Below are positions 1 through 7,199 of a stretch of DNA of 8,896 nt, one piece after another. Source of the stretch: Bacteroidota bacterium (lineage in GTDB: Bacteria > Bacteroidota > Bacteroidia > Bacteroidales > UBA1556); the NCBI GenBank assembly GCA_003973505.1, contig QNXT01000279.1:1-8896 (forward strand), written 5' to 3'. The notes under the pieces were generated by a model, which worked only from the letters and a program-made list of their open reading frames with translations, searched no databases and was not told the DNA's origin. Positions within the stretch are counted from its first letter, which is position 1, and each line of letters opens with the position of its first letter. The position numbers and the translations under genes were made by a program.

Positions 1-833
1 GGATTGCTGCCTATCCAAATTCTTTTTTCGAGGAGTCGAGCACAAAAGTAGGGGTGATTATGGCAGGGAATATCCCTATGGTTGGTTTTCATGATTTCTT
101 GTCGGTCTTGATTAGTGGTAAGGTGTTTAAGGGAAAACTTTCGTCGCAAGATGAACACCTTTTGCCATTTTTAGCAAATAAGCTCATTGAGATTGAACCG
201 GCTTTTCAATCGAAAATAGAATTTGTACCTCATCTGCTTAAAGATTTTAATGCCATAATTGCCACAGGGAGTAATAATTCAGCACGATATTTTGACTATT
301 ATTTTGGGAAGTATCCGCATATCATACGGCGTAATCGCAATTCCGTAGCTATATTGACTGGCAATGAAACTGATTCGGAACTTGAGCGATTGGCTGATGA
401 TGTATATTTATATTTTGGCTTGGGCTGTAGGAGTGTTTCGAAAATATTTGTTCCCCAAGGCTATAGTGTTCCTCATTTGCTTGATCATTTTGGGCATTAT
501 ATATTTTTACATGAGCATACCAAATACTTTAATAACTACGAATATAATAAGTCGATTTTTCTATTGAATAAAGTTCCCCATTTTGATAATGGATTTCATT
601 TGATTACGGAAAATACAGCTTATGCATCTCCTGTTTCGGTTCTTTATTATGAAGAATATGACAATTTAGAGAATGTAGAAAGGCGTTTAATGATGGAAAA
701 TAAACAAATTCAATGTGTTGTTGCGGGTGAAAATGTGAATATTGAGCATGAAAACTTTGGTTTTACTCAAAAGCCTAATTTGACAGAATACGCTGATAAT
801 GTGGATGTAGTGTCGTTTTTAGGAGCTTTATAA
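1..833 (+). CDS. LuxC-like acyl-CoA reductase, 5' end cut off by the window
   Basis: The frame is open from base 3 through to the stop at 831-833, so about 276 codons are visible and the true start lies to the left of the window. The GTG at 54 is inside the gene: the codons before it read as sensible family sequence leading straight into the conserved VGVIMAGNIPMVGFHDFLSV stretch. This stretch, followed by an LxSKD-like KLSSQDE segment and the FGLGCRSVSKIFVP motif, is what I recognise as the LuxC/acyl-CoA reductase family of the aldehyde dehydrogenase superfamily. Family members reduce fatty acyl-CoA (or acyl-protein thioester) to aldehyde with NADPH through an acyl-cysteine intermediate; the Cys encoded at 426-428 sits where the nucleophile is expected. 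No luciferase or other lux gene is visible, so a role in bioluminescence is not implied; non-luminous Bacteroidota carry this gene and its physiological substrate there is unclear to me. No terminator hairpin is obvious after the stop. Confidence 0.85.
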   Translation, partial: IAAYPNSFFEESSTKVGVIMAGNIPMVGFHDFLSVLISGKVFKGKLSSQDEHLLPFLANKLIEIEPAFQSKIEFVPHLLKDFNAIIATGSNNSARYFDYYFGKYPHIIRRNRNSVAILTGNETDSELERLADDVYLYFGLGCRSVSKIFVPQGYSVPHLLDHFGHYIFLHEHTKYFNNYEYNKSIFLLNKVPHFDNGFHLITENTAYASPVSVLYYEEYDNLENVERRLMMENKQIQCVVAGENVNIEHENFGFTQKPNLTEYADNVDVVSFLGAL

Positions 834-874
834 ACCTTATTAACAAAAAATAGTTGAAAAATGCGATATATTGT

Positions 875-905
875 TTTGCTAATTCCATAAATACAATTAC
901 TTTTG
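875..905 (+). promoter_or_regulatory. Bacteroidota-type promoter for rpmE
   Basis: A -33 TTTG at 875-878 is followed after 19 bases by TACTTTTG at 898-905, a full match to the Bacteroidota -7 consensus TAnnTTTG. Transcription would start near 912, leaving a leader of about 25 bases before the ATG at 936. This is the best two-box promoter in the window. Confidence 0.7.
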
Positions 906-935
906 CAGTCCGAAAATTAAAAGGTATTAGAAATT

Positions 936-1205
936 ATGAAGAAAGATATTCATCCATCAGATTACAGATTGGTAGTATTCCAAGATATGTCAAACGGTTA
1001 TTCTTTTATTACAAAGTCAACTGTTAAGACAAAAGAAAGCATTAAGTGGGAAGACGGTAATGAGTACCCATTGGTAAAATTAGAGATTTCACATATGTCG
1101 CATCCTTTCTATACAGGTAAAATGAAGCTTGTGGATAGTGCAGGACGTGTTGATAAGTTTAAGAATCGCTATAAAAAGCATATGGAGAAAAAAGAAAGTA
1201 AATAG
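936..1205 (+). CDS. rpmE2: 50S ribosomal protein L31, type B
   Basis: The 89-residue product is a protein of the large ribosomal subunit that helps bridge the two subunits. It is recognised by nearly full-length family sequence: the MKKDIHP start, [41 protein letters not shown] and the basic end [17 protein letters not shown]. There is no cysteine anywhere, so the CxxC zinc knuckle of type A L31 is absent and this is the zinc-independent type B (C-minus) form. In many bacteria that form is a Zur-controlled stand-in made under zinc limitation. Here I see no obvious Zur-like palindrome, and many Bacteroidota appear to carry type B as their main L31, so zinc regulation should not be assumed. It has its own promoter and terminator and is probably transcribed alone. 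Confidence 0.95.
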   Translation: MKKDIHPSDYRLVVFQDMSNGYSFITKSTVKTKESIKWEDGNEYPLVKLEISHMSHPFYTGKMKLVDSAGRVDKFKNRYKKHMEKKESK

Positions 1206-1227
1206 ATTTTTCTTCGAAAAAACATTG

Positions 1228-1253
1228 AAGTCCCTTCTAGGGACTTTTTTTTT
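1228..1253 (+). terminator. Intrinsic terminator of rpmE
   Basis: A perfect 7-bp stem, AAGTCCC (1228-1234) with GGGACTT (1240-1246) around a TTCTA loop, runs directly into a tract of nine T (1245-1253). It lies 23 bases after the rpmE stop. Confidence 0.9.
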
Positions 1254-1262
1254 GTTCTTCAC

Positions 1263-1292
1263 TTTGATATATGTTTGTTTTTTGTATATTTA
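1263..1292 (+). promoter_or_regulatory. Candidate promoter for the GlmU-like gene
   Basis: TTTG at 1263-1266 is followed after 18 bases by TATATTTA at 1285-1292, one mismatch from TAnnTTTG. A second exact -7 match, TATGTTTG at 1270-1277, lies just upstream but its nearest TTTG (1251-1254, in the preceding T tract) is only 15 bases away. Either box puts the transcript start at or after about 1284, which argues against translation from the in-frame ATG at 1271 and for the ATG at 1325. Confidence 0.45.
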
Positions 1293-1324
1293 CATTAATA
1301 AAAATTAGAAAAAAAAACGATACT

Positions 1325-2491
1325 ATGAATTACATACTATTTGATGATCAGATTGTTAGAAAAAATCTTCTCCCATTAACCTATACGCGACCTGTTGCCG
1401 ATTTACGTTTTGGTATTATGACTATGCGTGAAAAATGGGAGCGTGTGTTAAATGTAAAAACTTCCACACTTACAGAAGCTTATTTGAGTAAGAAATATCC
1501 ATTGGTTAAAGCCGATGATAATATATTGATTAATAGTTCTGTAGTTCCTAGCGAATCATTGATAAAAGAAATACAAGCATTAAAAACGAATCAAGCACTT
1601 GTTGGTAATGTGAAAGTTATTGCCATGCGTTTGAGTTTGGATAGTCTTGAGCATATGGATTCGATGGATACCGAGGAGGTGAAATTACAAACTGAGTCGG
1701 TATGCATCAATAATGTATGGGATTTGTTTTCTAAATTAGGAGAGACTATACCTGTGGATTTCGAAATGTTAACAAAAGGTCGAAAGTCGCAGAAGCTGAG
1801 TGAAACAAATAGAGTCATTGGTGAGCATCCTATTTTTATTGAGGAAGGTGCATCGGTTGAGTTTTCTACTTTCAATACGAAAAATGGCCCCATATACATT
1901 GGCAAAGATGCCGAAGTAATGGAAGGTTGTACAGTACGAGGTCCTCTCGCTATATGTGATCATGCCGTTCTTAAAATGGGTGCTTTGGTTTATGGTCCTA
2001 CCACGATTGGTCCTTATTCTAAAATTGGAGGTGAGGTTAGCAATTCAATGATTTTGGGCTATTCCAGCAAAGGTCATGCAGGCTTTCTTGGCAATTCGGT
2101 TTTGGGTGAGTGGTGTAATTTGGGAGCAGATACCAATACTTCCAATTTGAAAAACACCTACGATATAGTGCGTATTTGGAACTATGCACAAGAAAGTTTT
2201 GTTGATACAGGACTGCAGTTTTGTGGCTTGATTATGGGCGATCATTCCAAATCAAGTATCAATACCATGTTTAATACAGGAACCGTTGTTGGGGTAAATG
2301 TGAATATTTTCGGAACTGGTTTCCCTCGTAATTTTGTGCCTTCATTTAGTTGGGGCGGACCTAGTGGATATAAAAAATATAATTTTAAGAAAGCCGTTGA
2401 AGTAGCCAAACGCGTATATGCAAGGCGTGATAAAGAATTTGATGCCGTGGAAGAGGCTATTCTTAAAGCAGTGTATGTTAATTCAATTTAG
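1325..2491 (+). CDS. GlmU-like sugar nucleotidyltransferase / left-handed beta-helix acyltransferase
   Basis: The 388-residue protein matches the divergent Bacteroidota GlmU-like family (NTP_transf_4 N-domain plus hexapeptide-repeat C-domain; annotated as UDP-GlcNAc diphosphorylase/glucosamine-1-phosphate N-acetyltransferase). The N-domain (about 1-165) carries the hallmark LPLTYTRPVADLRFG at 16-30 in place of the usual LxAGxGTRM nucleotide loop. From about 169 to 340 the sequence is a left-handed beta-helix with repeated hexapeptide steps (PIYIGKDAEV, AVLKMGALVYG, TTIGPYSKIGG). GADTNTSNLKNTY at 267-279 sits where classical GlmU has its conserved GAGTITCNYDG-like segment. If it acts like GlmU it makes UDP-GlcNAc for peptidoglycan and lipopolysaccharide in the cytoplasm; substrate and bifunctionality are inferred from the family. 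The ATG at 1325 is chosen because the protein family begins MNYILFDD; an in-frame ATG at 1271 would add 18 unrelated hydrophobic/basic residues and overlaps the promoter. The gene is flanked by terminators on both sides, so it is probably monocistronic. Confidence 0.85.
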   Translation: MNYILFDDQIVRKNLLPLTYTRPVADLRFGIMTMREKWERVLNVKTSTLTEAYLSKKYPLVKADDNILINSSVVPSESLIKEIQALKTNQALVGNVKVIAMRLSLDSLEHMDSMDTEEVKLQTESVCINNVWDLFSKLGETIPVDFEMLTKGRKSQKLSETNRVIGEHPIFIEEGASVEFSTFNTKNGPIYIGKDAEVMEGCTVRGPLAICDHAVLKMGALVYGPTTIGPYSKIGGEVSNSMILGYSSKGHAGFLGNSVLGEWCNLGADTNTSNLKNTYDIVRIWNYAQESFVDTGLQFCGLIMGDHSKSSINTMFNTGTVVGVNVNIFGTGFPRNFVPSFSWGGPSGYKKYNFKKAVEVAKRVYARRDKEFDAVEEAILKAVYVNSI

Positions 2492-2516
2492 CAACTGTAA
2501 ATTTTAACGACATAAT

Positions 2517-2550
2517 AGCAGCCTAAATGACTATTTAGGCTGCTTTTTTT
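2517..2550 (+). terminator. Strong intrinsic terminator after the GlmU-like gene
   Basis: A perfect 12-bp stem pairs 2517-2528 with 2533-2544 around a four-base GACT loop, followed by T through 2550. It lies 25 bases after the stop codon. Confidence 0.95.
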
Positions 2551-2700
2551 GTTTGGCATAGCTATTGAAAAACAATTGCTGACTTATAAAAACGATAAGT
2601 GTTAAATTAGAGAAAAATCTGATAGTGAGAATCATACTAAGTCTCGTTTTTTATTTTATGTAATGTATTATAAAAAATGGATTTAGGATGGGCTTTTTGC

Positions 2701-2713
2701 TGTCATTATGACA
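2701..2713. promoter_or_regulatory. Perfect palindrome upstream of lon, possible operator
   Basis: TGTCAT-T-ATGACA is a perfect 6+1+6 inverted repeat that ends 8 bases before the preferred lon start at 2722. Its position and symmetry suit a dimeric regulator or a leader RNA element. I see no exact TAnnTTTG box in 2551-2721, so lon may use a non-standard promoter. Heat-shock or stress control is inferred only from what lon does. If lon actually starts at 2677 the palindrome would be coding. Confidence 0.35.
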
Positions 2714-2721
2714 ATATAGAT

Positions 2722-5169
2722 ATGGATTTTAATGAAATGAAAACAATAGGATTAAGTGACATTATAGAGGGCGAAACTGAGTTTTTACCATTGATGGGTG
2801 GAAATGAAGAACTGCCTATGGATGATGCTGATGTGCCTAAACAATTACCAATACTTCCTTTACGGAATACAGTGCTTTTTCCCGGTGTGATGATACCAAT
2901 TACTGTTGGGCGAGAGAAATCAATTAAACTGATTAATGAGGCATACAGTGGCACGAAGCTTATTGGAGTGGTGTCGCAAGTAGATGGTGCGATAGAAGAT
3001 CCTACTTTTGATGATTTGTTCAAAACCGGGGTTATGGCTCAGGTAGTCAAAGTTTTGAAAATGCCTGATGATTCTACTACCGTTATTATTCAAGGGCGAA
3101 ATCGCATAGCTTTGGATTCGGAAGTGCAAAGTCAGCCTTATTTTATTGCTAATGTTACGCCTTTGCTTAGTGATGTGATTATCGACAATAATGAAGAGTT
3201 TAAGGCTTTGATGGATTCCATTAAAGATATGTCGTTGAAAGCCATTAAGCTAAATCCTAATATTCCATCTGATGCGGGCTTTGCCATTAAGAATATTGAA
3301 AGTCCAACATTTTTAGTGAATTTCATTTCTTCAAACTTAAATTCAAGCTTGGAGGATAAGCAGAAGTTATTGGAAATAACCGATTTAACTGAGCGTGCTC
3401 AAACCCTGTTGGGTATGTTGAGTAAAGAAATTCAAATGCTTGAGTTAAAGAATCAGATTCAGGACAAAGTGAAGCTTGATTTGGATAAACAACAGCGTGA
3501 TTACTTCCTAAATCAGCAACTGAAAACCATACAAGATGAGTTGGGAGGAAGTCCTCATGAGCAGGAAATTATTGAGCTTAAGAAAAAGGCAGAGAAGAAA
3601 AAATGGTCGAAGGAAGTAAAAGATGTTTTTGAGAAAGAATTAGCGAAGCTTAGTCGTATGAATCCTATGGCTGCGGAGTTTTCCATTCATCATAATTATT
3701 TGGAAACTTTGGTTGATTTGCCATGGAATGAATTTAGTAATGATAACTTCGACTTAAAGAAAGCAGGGAAAATTCTTGATGACGACCACTATGGTTTAGA
3801 CAAAATAAAAGAGCGTATTCTTGAGTATTTGGCTGTGCTTAAACTGAAAGGGGATATGAAATCTCCAATTCTTTGTTTTGTGGGACCTCCGGGGGTTGGT
3901 AAAACATCCTTGGGAAAATCCATTGCTCGTGCTCTTAATCGTGAGTACATTCGAATGGCTCTTGGTGGTTTGCGTGATGAAGCAGAGATTCGTGGTCATC
4001 GGAAAACCTATATTGGCGCCATGCCAGGTCGTATCATTCAGAGCTTGAAAAAGGCGAAAAAATCAAATCCGGTTTTTGTATTGGATGAGATTGATAAAGT
4101 AGTAGGTGGAAATGTGAGTGGAGACCCTGCATCTGCACTTTTAGAAGTTCTTGATCCTGAGCAAAACTCTTCTTTCTACGACAATTACCTTGAAGTAGAA
4201 TACGATTTGTCAAAAATCATGTTTGTTGCAACGGCTAACTCCTTGTCAAGCATTCATCCTGCCTTGCGCGACCGTATGGAAATCATTGATTTAAGTGGAT
4301 ATTTGATTCAAGAAAAAATTGAAATAGCAAAGCGTCATCTTATTCCGAAACAACTTGAAGAACATGGTTTTAAGAAAAATCAATTGGTGTTTAAAAAGCC
4401 TGTTTTGGAAAGAATAATTGAAGATTATACAGCCGAATCGGGTGTGCGAACTTTAGATAAGCATATTGCAAAGATTATTCGTAATCGTGCAAAATTCTTA
4501 GTTATGGATGAAGCCTTTGATAAGGAATTGTCACTTGAAGATTTGCGAACCATAATGGGACCACCACGATTCCAAAAGGATAAAGCGATAAGCAATGAAC
4601 ATGCCGGGGTAGTTACTGGTTTGGCTTGGACGAGTGTTGGAGGAGTTATCTTATTTGTGGAAGTGAGTTTGAGTAGGGGTAAAGGACAATTTACCATGAC
4701 GGGTTCTTTGGGCGATGTAATGAAAGAATCGGCAACAGTAGCCTATAAATACTTACGTGCCCATTCAGAGGAACTAAATATTCCTCAAAAGGCTTTCGAA
4801 AAATGGGATGTGCATATTCATATTCCTGAAGGTGCAACGCCAAAAGATGGTCCATCAGCAGGAATTACCTTCTTTACAGCACTCGCTTCAGCATTTACGC
4901 AGCGCAAATTGAAAAATAAAATTGCCATGACGGGAGAACTTACGCTTCGTTCGAAAGTATTGCCTGTAGGTGGTATTAAAGAGAAGATACTGGCTGCAAA
5001 ACGTGCTGGTATTAAGGAGATTATTCTTTCGTCTGAGAATAAAAAGGATATTCATGAGATTAGCGAAAAATATATTAAAGGATTGACTTTCCATTTTGTA
5101 GATAATGTAATGGAAGTTGCTGATTTAGCCTTGCTAAAAACCAAAGTGAAGAATCCTATTCGATTTTAG
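2722..5169 (+). CDS. lon: ATP-dependent protease Lon (LonA, S16)
   Basis: Lon is a cytoplasmic homohexameric AAA+ protease that unfolds and degrades misfolded and selected regulatory proteins. Numbered from 2722 (815 residues), the substrate-binding N-domain opens with LPILPLRNTVLFPGV at 42 onward. It is followed by the helical region to about 370, Walker A GPPGVGKT at 388-395 and Walker B VFVLDEID ending at 458. The C-terminal protease domain holds Ser712 in KDGPSAG and Lys753 in GGIKEK, the catalytic Ser-Lys dyad. All key residues are present and the length is normal for LonA. The start is uncertain: the frame also has an ATG at 2677 and at 2737. The 2677 start would add MDLGWAFCCHYDNID, which does not look like a Lon N-terminus and is encoded across the palindrome at 2701-2713, so I prefer 2722 or 2737. 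It stands alone between terminators. Confidence 0.97.
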   Translation: MDFNEMKTIGLSDIIEGETEFLPLMGGNEELPMDDADVPKQLPILPLRNTVLFPGVMIPITVGREKSIKLINEAYSGTKLIGVVSQVDGAIEDPTFDDLFKTGVMAQVVKVLKMPDDSTTVIIQGRNRIALDSEVQSQPYFIANVTPLLSDVIIDNNEEFKALMDSIKDMSLKAIKLNPNIPSDAGFAIKNIESPTFLVNFISSNLNSSLEDKQKLLEITDLTERAQTLLGMLSKEIQMLELKNQIQDKVKLDLDKQQRDYFLNQQLKTIQDELGGSPHEQEIIELKKKAEKKKWSKEVKDVFEKELAKLSRMNPMAAEFSIHHNYLETLVDLPWNEFSNDNFDLKKAGKILDDDHYGLDKIKERILEYLAVLKLKGDMKSPILCFVGPPGVGKTSLGKSIARALNREYIRMALGGLRDEAEIRGHRKTYIGAMPGRIIQSLKKAKKSNPVFVLDEIDKVVGGNVSGDPASALLEVLDPEQNSSFYDNYLEVEYDLSKIMFVATANSLSSIHPALRDRMEIIDLSGYLIQEKIEIAKRHLIPKQLEEHGFKKNQLVFKKPVLERIIEDYTAESGVRTLDKHIAKIIRNRAKFLVMDEAFDKELSLEDLRTIMGPPRFQKDKAISNEHAGVVTGLAWTSVGGVILFVEVSLSRGKGQFTMTGSLGDVMKESATVAYKYLRAHSEELNIPQKAFEKWDVHIHIPEGATPKDGPSAGITFFTALASAFTQRKLKNKIAMTGELTLRSKVLPVGGIKEKILAAKRAGIKEIILSSENKKDIHEISEKYIKGLTFHFVDNVMEVADLALLKTKVKNPIRF

Positions 5170-5188
5170 ATTTAGGATTTTAGATTTA
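5162..5188 (+). repeat. Two-copy 13-base direct repeat at the lon stop codon
   Basis: GATTTTAGATTTA occurs at 5162-5174 and again at 5176-5188, a period of 14 bases. The first copy contains the lon stop codon (5167-5169). Further degenerate GATATTTGATTT sequence follows to about 5200. Short AT-rich direct repeats of this GATTTTAG kind are familiar from intergenic DNA of Bacteroidota; it may simply be slippage-prone sequence. Confidence 0.6.
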
Positions 5189-5224
5189 TGATATTTGATT
5201 TTTATTATCAATATCCATAAAATC

Positions 5225-5270
5225 CTTGATAAATATCAAGAGCCCGATAGCTAAATGTTATTCGGGCTTT
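5225..5270 (+). terminator. Terminator region after lon
   Basis: A small hairpin CTTGAT-AAAT-ATCAAG (5225-5240) abuts a second inverted repeat in which AGCCCGA (5241-5247) pairs with TCGGGCT (5262-5268). The second hairpin has a 14-base loop and is followed by a T-rich stretch TTTTATTTT. The GC-rich second stem is the likely terminator; the two hairpins share no bases and could stack. Confidence 0.75.
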
Positions 5271-5273
5271 TAT

Positions 5274-5301
5274 TTTGCTCATATTTTTGCCAATACCTTT
5301 G
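5274..5301 (+). promoter_or_regulatory. Candidate promoter for the DUF2721 gene
   Basis: TACCTTTG at 5294-5301 is an exact TAnnTTTG match with a TTTG at 5274-5277. The spacer is 16 bases, shorter than the usual 19-21, so the -33 assignment is weak. A further exact -7 match, TATTTTTG at 5282-5289, has no partner box. The transcript would begin near 5308, about 17 bases before the ATG. Confidence 0.45.
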
Positions 5302-5324
5302 CCGCATATTAAAAACGAAATATT

Positions 5325-5762
5325 ATGATAGAGATAATACAGGCCATGTTGGCCCCAGGTATAATGATTTCCGCATGCGGATTATTGCTTTTAGGAATGA
5401 ATAATAAATATTCATTGGTAATCAATAGGATACGTAGTTTGAATGTGGAGTATCGAAGTTTAAGTGATGATAATGATAAACGAAAATCCTGTATTCATTC
5501 GCAGTTACCCCATTTGGAAAATCGTATGCGTATGATTAAAAATACGGTTTGGCTTTATACCATTGGAATTGCAATGTTTATTTTTACAATTCTAAGTATT
5601 GGTTTAAAAATCTACTTTGGTTGGGAAATCCTATCAGAACTTTCATTGATTGTATTTGTTGGGGGGATGCTATCTGTTTTAGTTGGCGTGTTTTATGCTG
5701 CCCATGAAGTACGATTGGGTTATGAAATTCTTGAAATAGAATTGAACTCCACAAGGGAATAG
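5325..5762 (+). CDS. DUF2721 family small integral membrane protein
   Basis: The 145-residue protein matches the DUF2721 family as I know it: an N-terminal MLAPGIMISACGLLLLGMNN segment followed by a conserved NRIRSLNVEYR amphipathic stretch. Hydrophobic segments lie at about 7-24, 74-97 and 104-126, so three membrane spans are likely, with a charged loop (about 36-72, rich in Arg, Asp, Lys) between the first two and a short acidic tail. There is no cleavable signal peptide; the first span probably acts as an anchor. No catalytic motif is visible and the family has no established function that I can state. It has its own promoter candidate and lies between the lon terminator and a convergent helicase gene, so its neighbours give no clear hint of its job. 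Confidence 0.8.
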   Translation: MIEIIQAMLAPGIMISACGLLLLGMNNKYSLVINRIRSLNVEYRSLSDDNDKRKSCIHSQLPHLENRMRMIKNTVWLYTIGIAMFIFTILSIGLKIYFGWEILSELSLIVFVGGMLSVLVGVFYAAHEVRLGYEILEIELNSTRE

Positions 5763-5773
5763 GAAGAAAAGCA

Positions 5774-5803
5774 GGCAGGAGGGTTGTGTAAACCTTTCCT
5801 GCC
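5774..5803. terminator. Shared hairpin between convergent genes
   Basis: GGCAGGA (5774-5780) pairs perfectly with TCCTGCC (5797-5803), and an inner GGTT/AACC stem (5782-5785 with 5791-5794) closes a GTGTA loop, leaving small bulges. On the minus strand it is followed by TGCTTTTCTT, the better U-rich tail, so it fits best as the helicase terminator. On the plus strand only scattered T follow, so it may also act weakly for the DUF2721 gene. Confidence 0.65.
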
Positions 5804-5818
5804 ATTATTAAATTAAGT

Positions 5819-7150
5819 TTATTTCGAATCGTTTTTCTTTTTGAAATTACGATTGTTGTTATTTCCCTTTTTTCCTTTATAATTCCCCTTATTCTTTCCT
5901 CCGGTTTTACCACCTTTGTTTTTTTTAAAGGGTTTGCGATTACGATTGCCACCACCACCTTTTCCTTTATATCCACCTTTTTGAGGTCGTGAAGGATTGG
6001 TGCTGTATTTGGGGCCTTCGCCAATTTCTTTGGGATTGTCGAGCTTGGGAACTTCGCGTTCAATCAAACGTTCGATACGTACAAATTTATACATATCGTC
6101 TTCATTCACAAAGGTTATGGCTTCACCTTTGGTTTCGGCACGAGCGGTACGACCAATACGGTGCACATAGTCTTCAGCATCGCCAGGCACATCGTAGTTT
6201 ATTACCAGGTTAATATCCTTAATGTCAATTCCACGACTTAATACATCGGTAGCTACCAATACTTTGGTTTCGCGAGATCGAAATCGCATCAAAACATTTT
6301 CACGTTCACGCTGATCTAAATCAGAAGATATGCCCTCTACTTTATAGACTTTATTTCGTAATTGCTTTACAATTTCAAATACCTTTTTTCGTGTTGAAGT
6401 GAAAATAAGAATGCTTTTATACTCCGTTTTTGAGTCGATTATGATTTTTGTTAGCGGTGTTTTCTGTGCGTCATAAGTTAAATATACTTCTTGGGTAACA
6501 CCCGCCGCAGGTTTCGAAATCGCAATTTTTATTTCAAAAGGATCTGTTAAAATGCTTTTTGCTAATTTATTAATCTTAGTGGGCATGGTGGCACTGAACA
6601 TCAGTGTTTGACGCTTTTTTTCAGGAAGAAAAGAAATAATTTTTTGAATATCATCATAAAATCCCATGTCTAACATGCGATCGGCCTCATCAAGAACGAG
6701 GTAATCGAGGTTTTCGAGGTTTACCTCTCCCATATTGAGTAAGGATATCAATTTGCCAGGTGTAGCAACCACTATTTCGGCTCCTCGTTTCAATGCCCTG
6801 CTTTGTTCGGTAAAGGTTGCTGAATCGCCACCGCCATAAATGGCTATGGAAGTTACATCAACGTAATAGGAAAATCCTTGTACTTGCTGTTCAATTTGTA
6901 CGGCCAATTCCCGGGTAGGAACGATTACAAGTGCACGAATGCCTTCTTTGGGTTCATTGGCTATTTTATTAAGTATAGGTAATATAAATGCGGCTGTTTT
7001 TCCCGTTCCCGTTTGGGCGGTGCCTATTAAATCTTTGCCTTCTAAAATTTGTGGTATTGCTTGTTCTTGTATTGGGGTTGCGTTTTTGAATCCCATATAG
7101 TATAAACCATCCAGGAGTTGCTCGTTGAGCTTAAAATCGTCAAATGTCAT
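5819..7150 (-). CDS. DEAD-box ATP-dependent RNA helicase, RhlE-like
   Basis: The 443-residue protein is a complete DEAD-box helicase that would unwind or remodel RNA in the cytoplasm, for example in ribosome assembly, RNA decay or cold adaptation. Motifs appear in order: Q motif with F3 and TPIQ at 25-28, motif I AQTGTGKT at 45-52, Ia PTREL at 78-82, Ib TPGK at 130-133 (Lys instead of the more common Arg), II DEAD at 154-157, III SAT at 186-188, V ATDVLSRGIDI at 300-310 and VI HRIGRTAR at 330-337. From about 389 to the end is a low-complexity tail rich in Gly, Lys, Asn and Arg, which probably gives extra RNA affinity. It resembles RhlE-type helicases, but paralogue assignment is uncertain, so no symbol is given. 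A -7 box lies 50 bases upstream. The WG-repeat gene ends 77 bases upstream on the same strand without a clear terminator, so read-through is possible. Confidence 0.95.
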   Translation of the reverse strand: MTFDDFKLNEQLLDGLYYMGFKNATPIQEQAIPQILEGKDLIGTAQTGTGKTAAFILPILNKIANEPKEGIRALVIVPTRELAVQIEQQVQGFSYYVDVTSIAIYGGGDSATFTEQSRALKRGAEIVVATPGKLISLLNMGEVNLENLDYLVLDEADRMLDMGFYDDIQKIISFLPEKKRQTLMFSATMPTKINKLAKSILTDPFEIKIAISKPAAGVTQEVYLTYDAQKTPLTKIIIDSKTEYKSILIFTSTRKKVFEIVKQLRNKVYKVEGISSDLDQRERENVLMRFRSRETKVLVATDVLSRGIDIKDINLVINYDVPGDAEDYVHRIGRTARAETKGEAITFVNEDDMYKFVRIERLIEREVPKLDNPKEIGEGPKYSTNPSRPQKGGYKGKGGGGNRNRKPFKKNKGGKTGGKNKGNYKGKKGNNNNRNFKKKNDSK

Positions 7151-7199
7151 ATTGTATTTTGTGTTTTTCTATTGCATTAAAAATGATAATGCTTTAGTG

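Noticed and set aside
54..56. GTG as the start of the acyl-CoA reductase gene
   Set aside because: The frame stays open to the window edge and the upstream codons continue the conserved family sequence, so this is an internal Val codon.
364..567. 67-residue open frame with a hydrophobic stretch inside the acyl-CoA reductase gene
   Set aside because: It overlaps a clearly conserved gene in another frame and its hydrophobicity follows from the AT-rich codons.
936..1205. Zinc-starvation (Zur) control of the type B L31
   Set aside because: No Zur-like palindrome is visible upstream and type B may be the only L31 in this genome, which cannot be seen here.
1271..1324. N-terminal extension of the GlmU-like protein from ATG 1271
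   Set aside because: The added residues are not family-like and lie over promoter-like boxes; the family start MNYILFDD fits ATG 1325.
2582..2600. ACTTAT/ATAAGT inverted repeat between the GlmU-like gene and lon
   Set aside because: A 6-bp AT-rich dyad of this kind is expected by chance in such sequence and has no clear link to a promoter.
4425..4697. Minus-strand frame inside lon
   Set aside because: It is antisense to the conserved Lon protease region and looks like a shadow of its codon pattern.
5584..6063. Long minus-strand frame across the DUF2721 and helicase 3' ends
   Set aside because: It overlaps two recognised genes and the terminator between them, and its Lys/Ile-rich sequence resembles no family.
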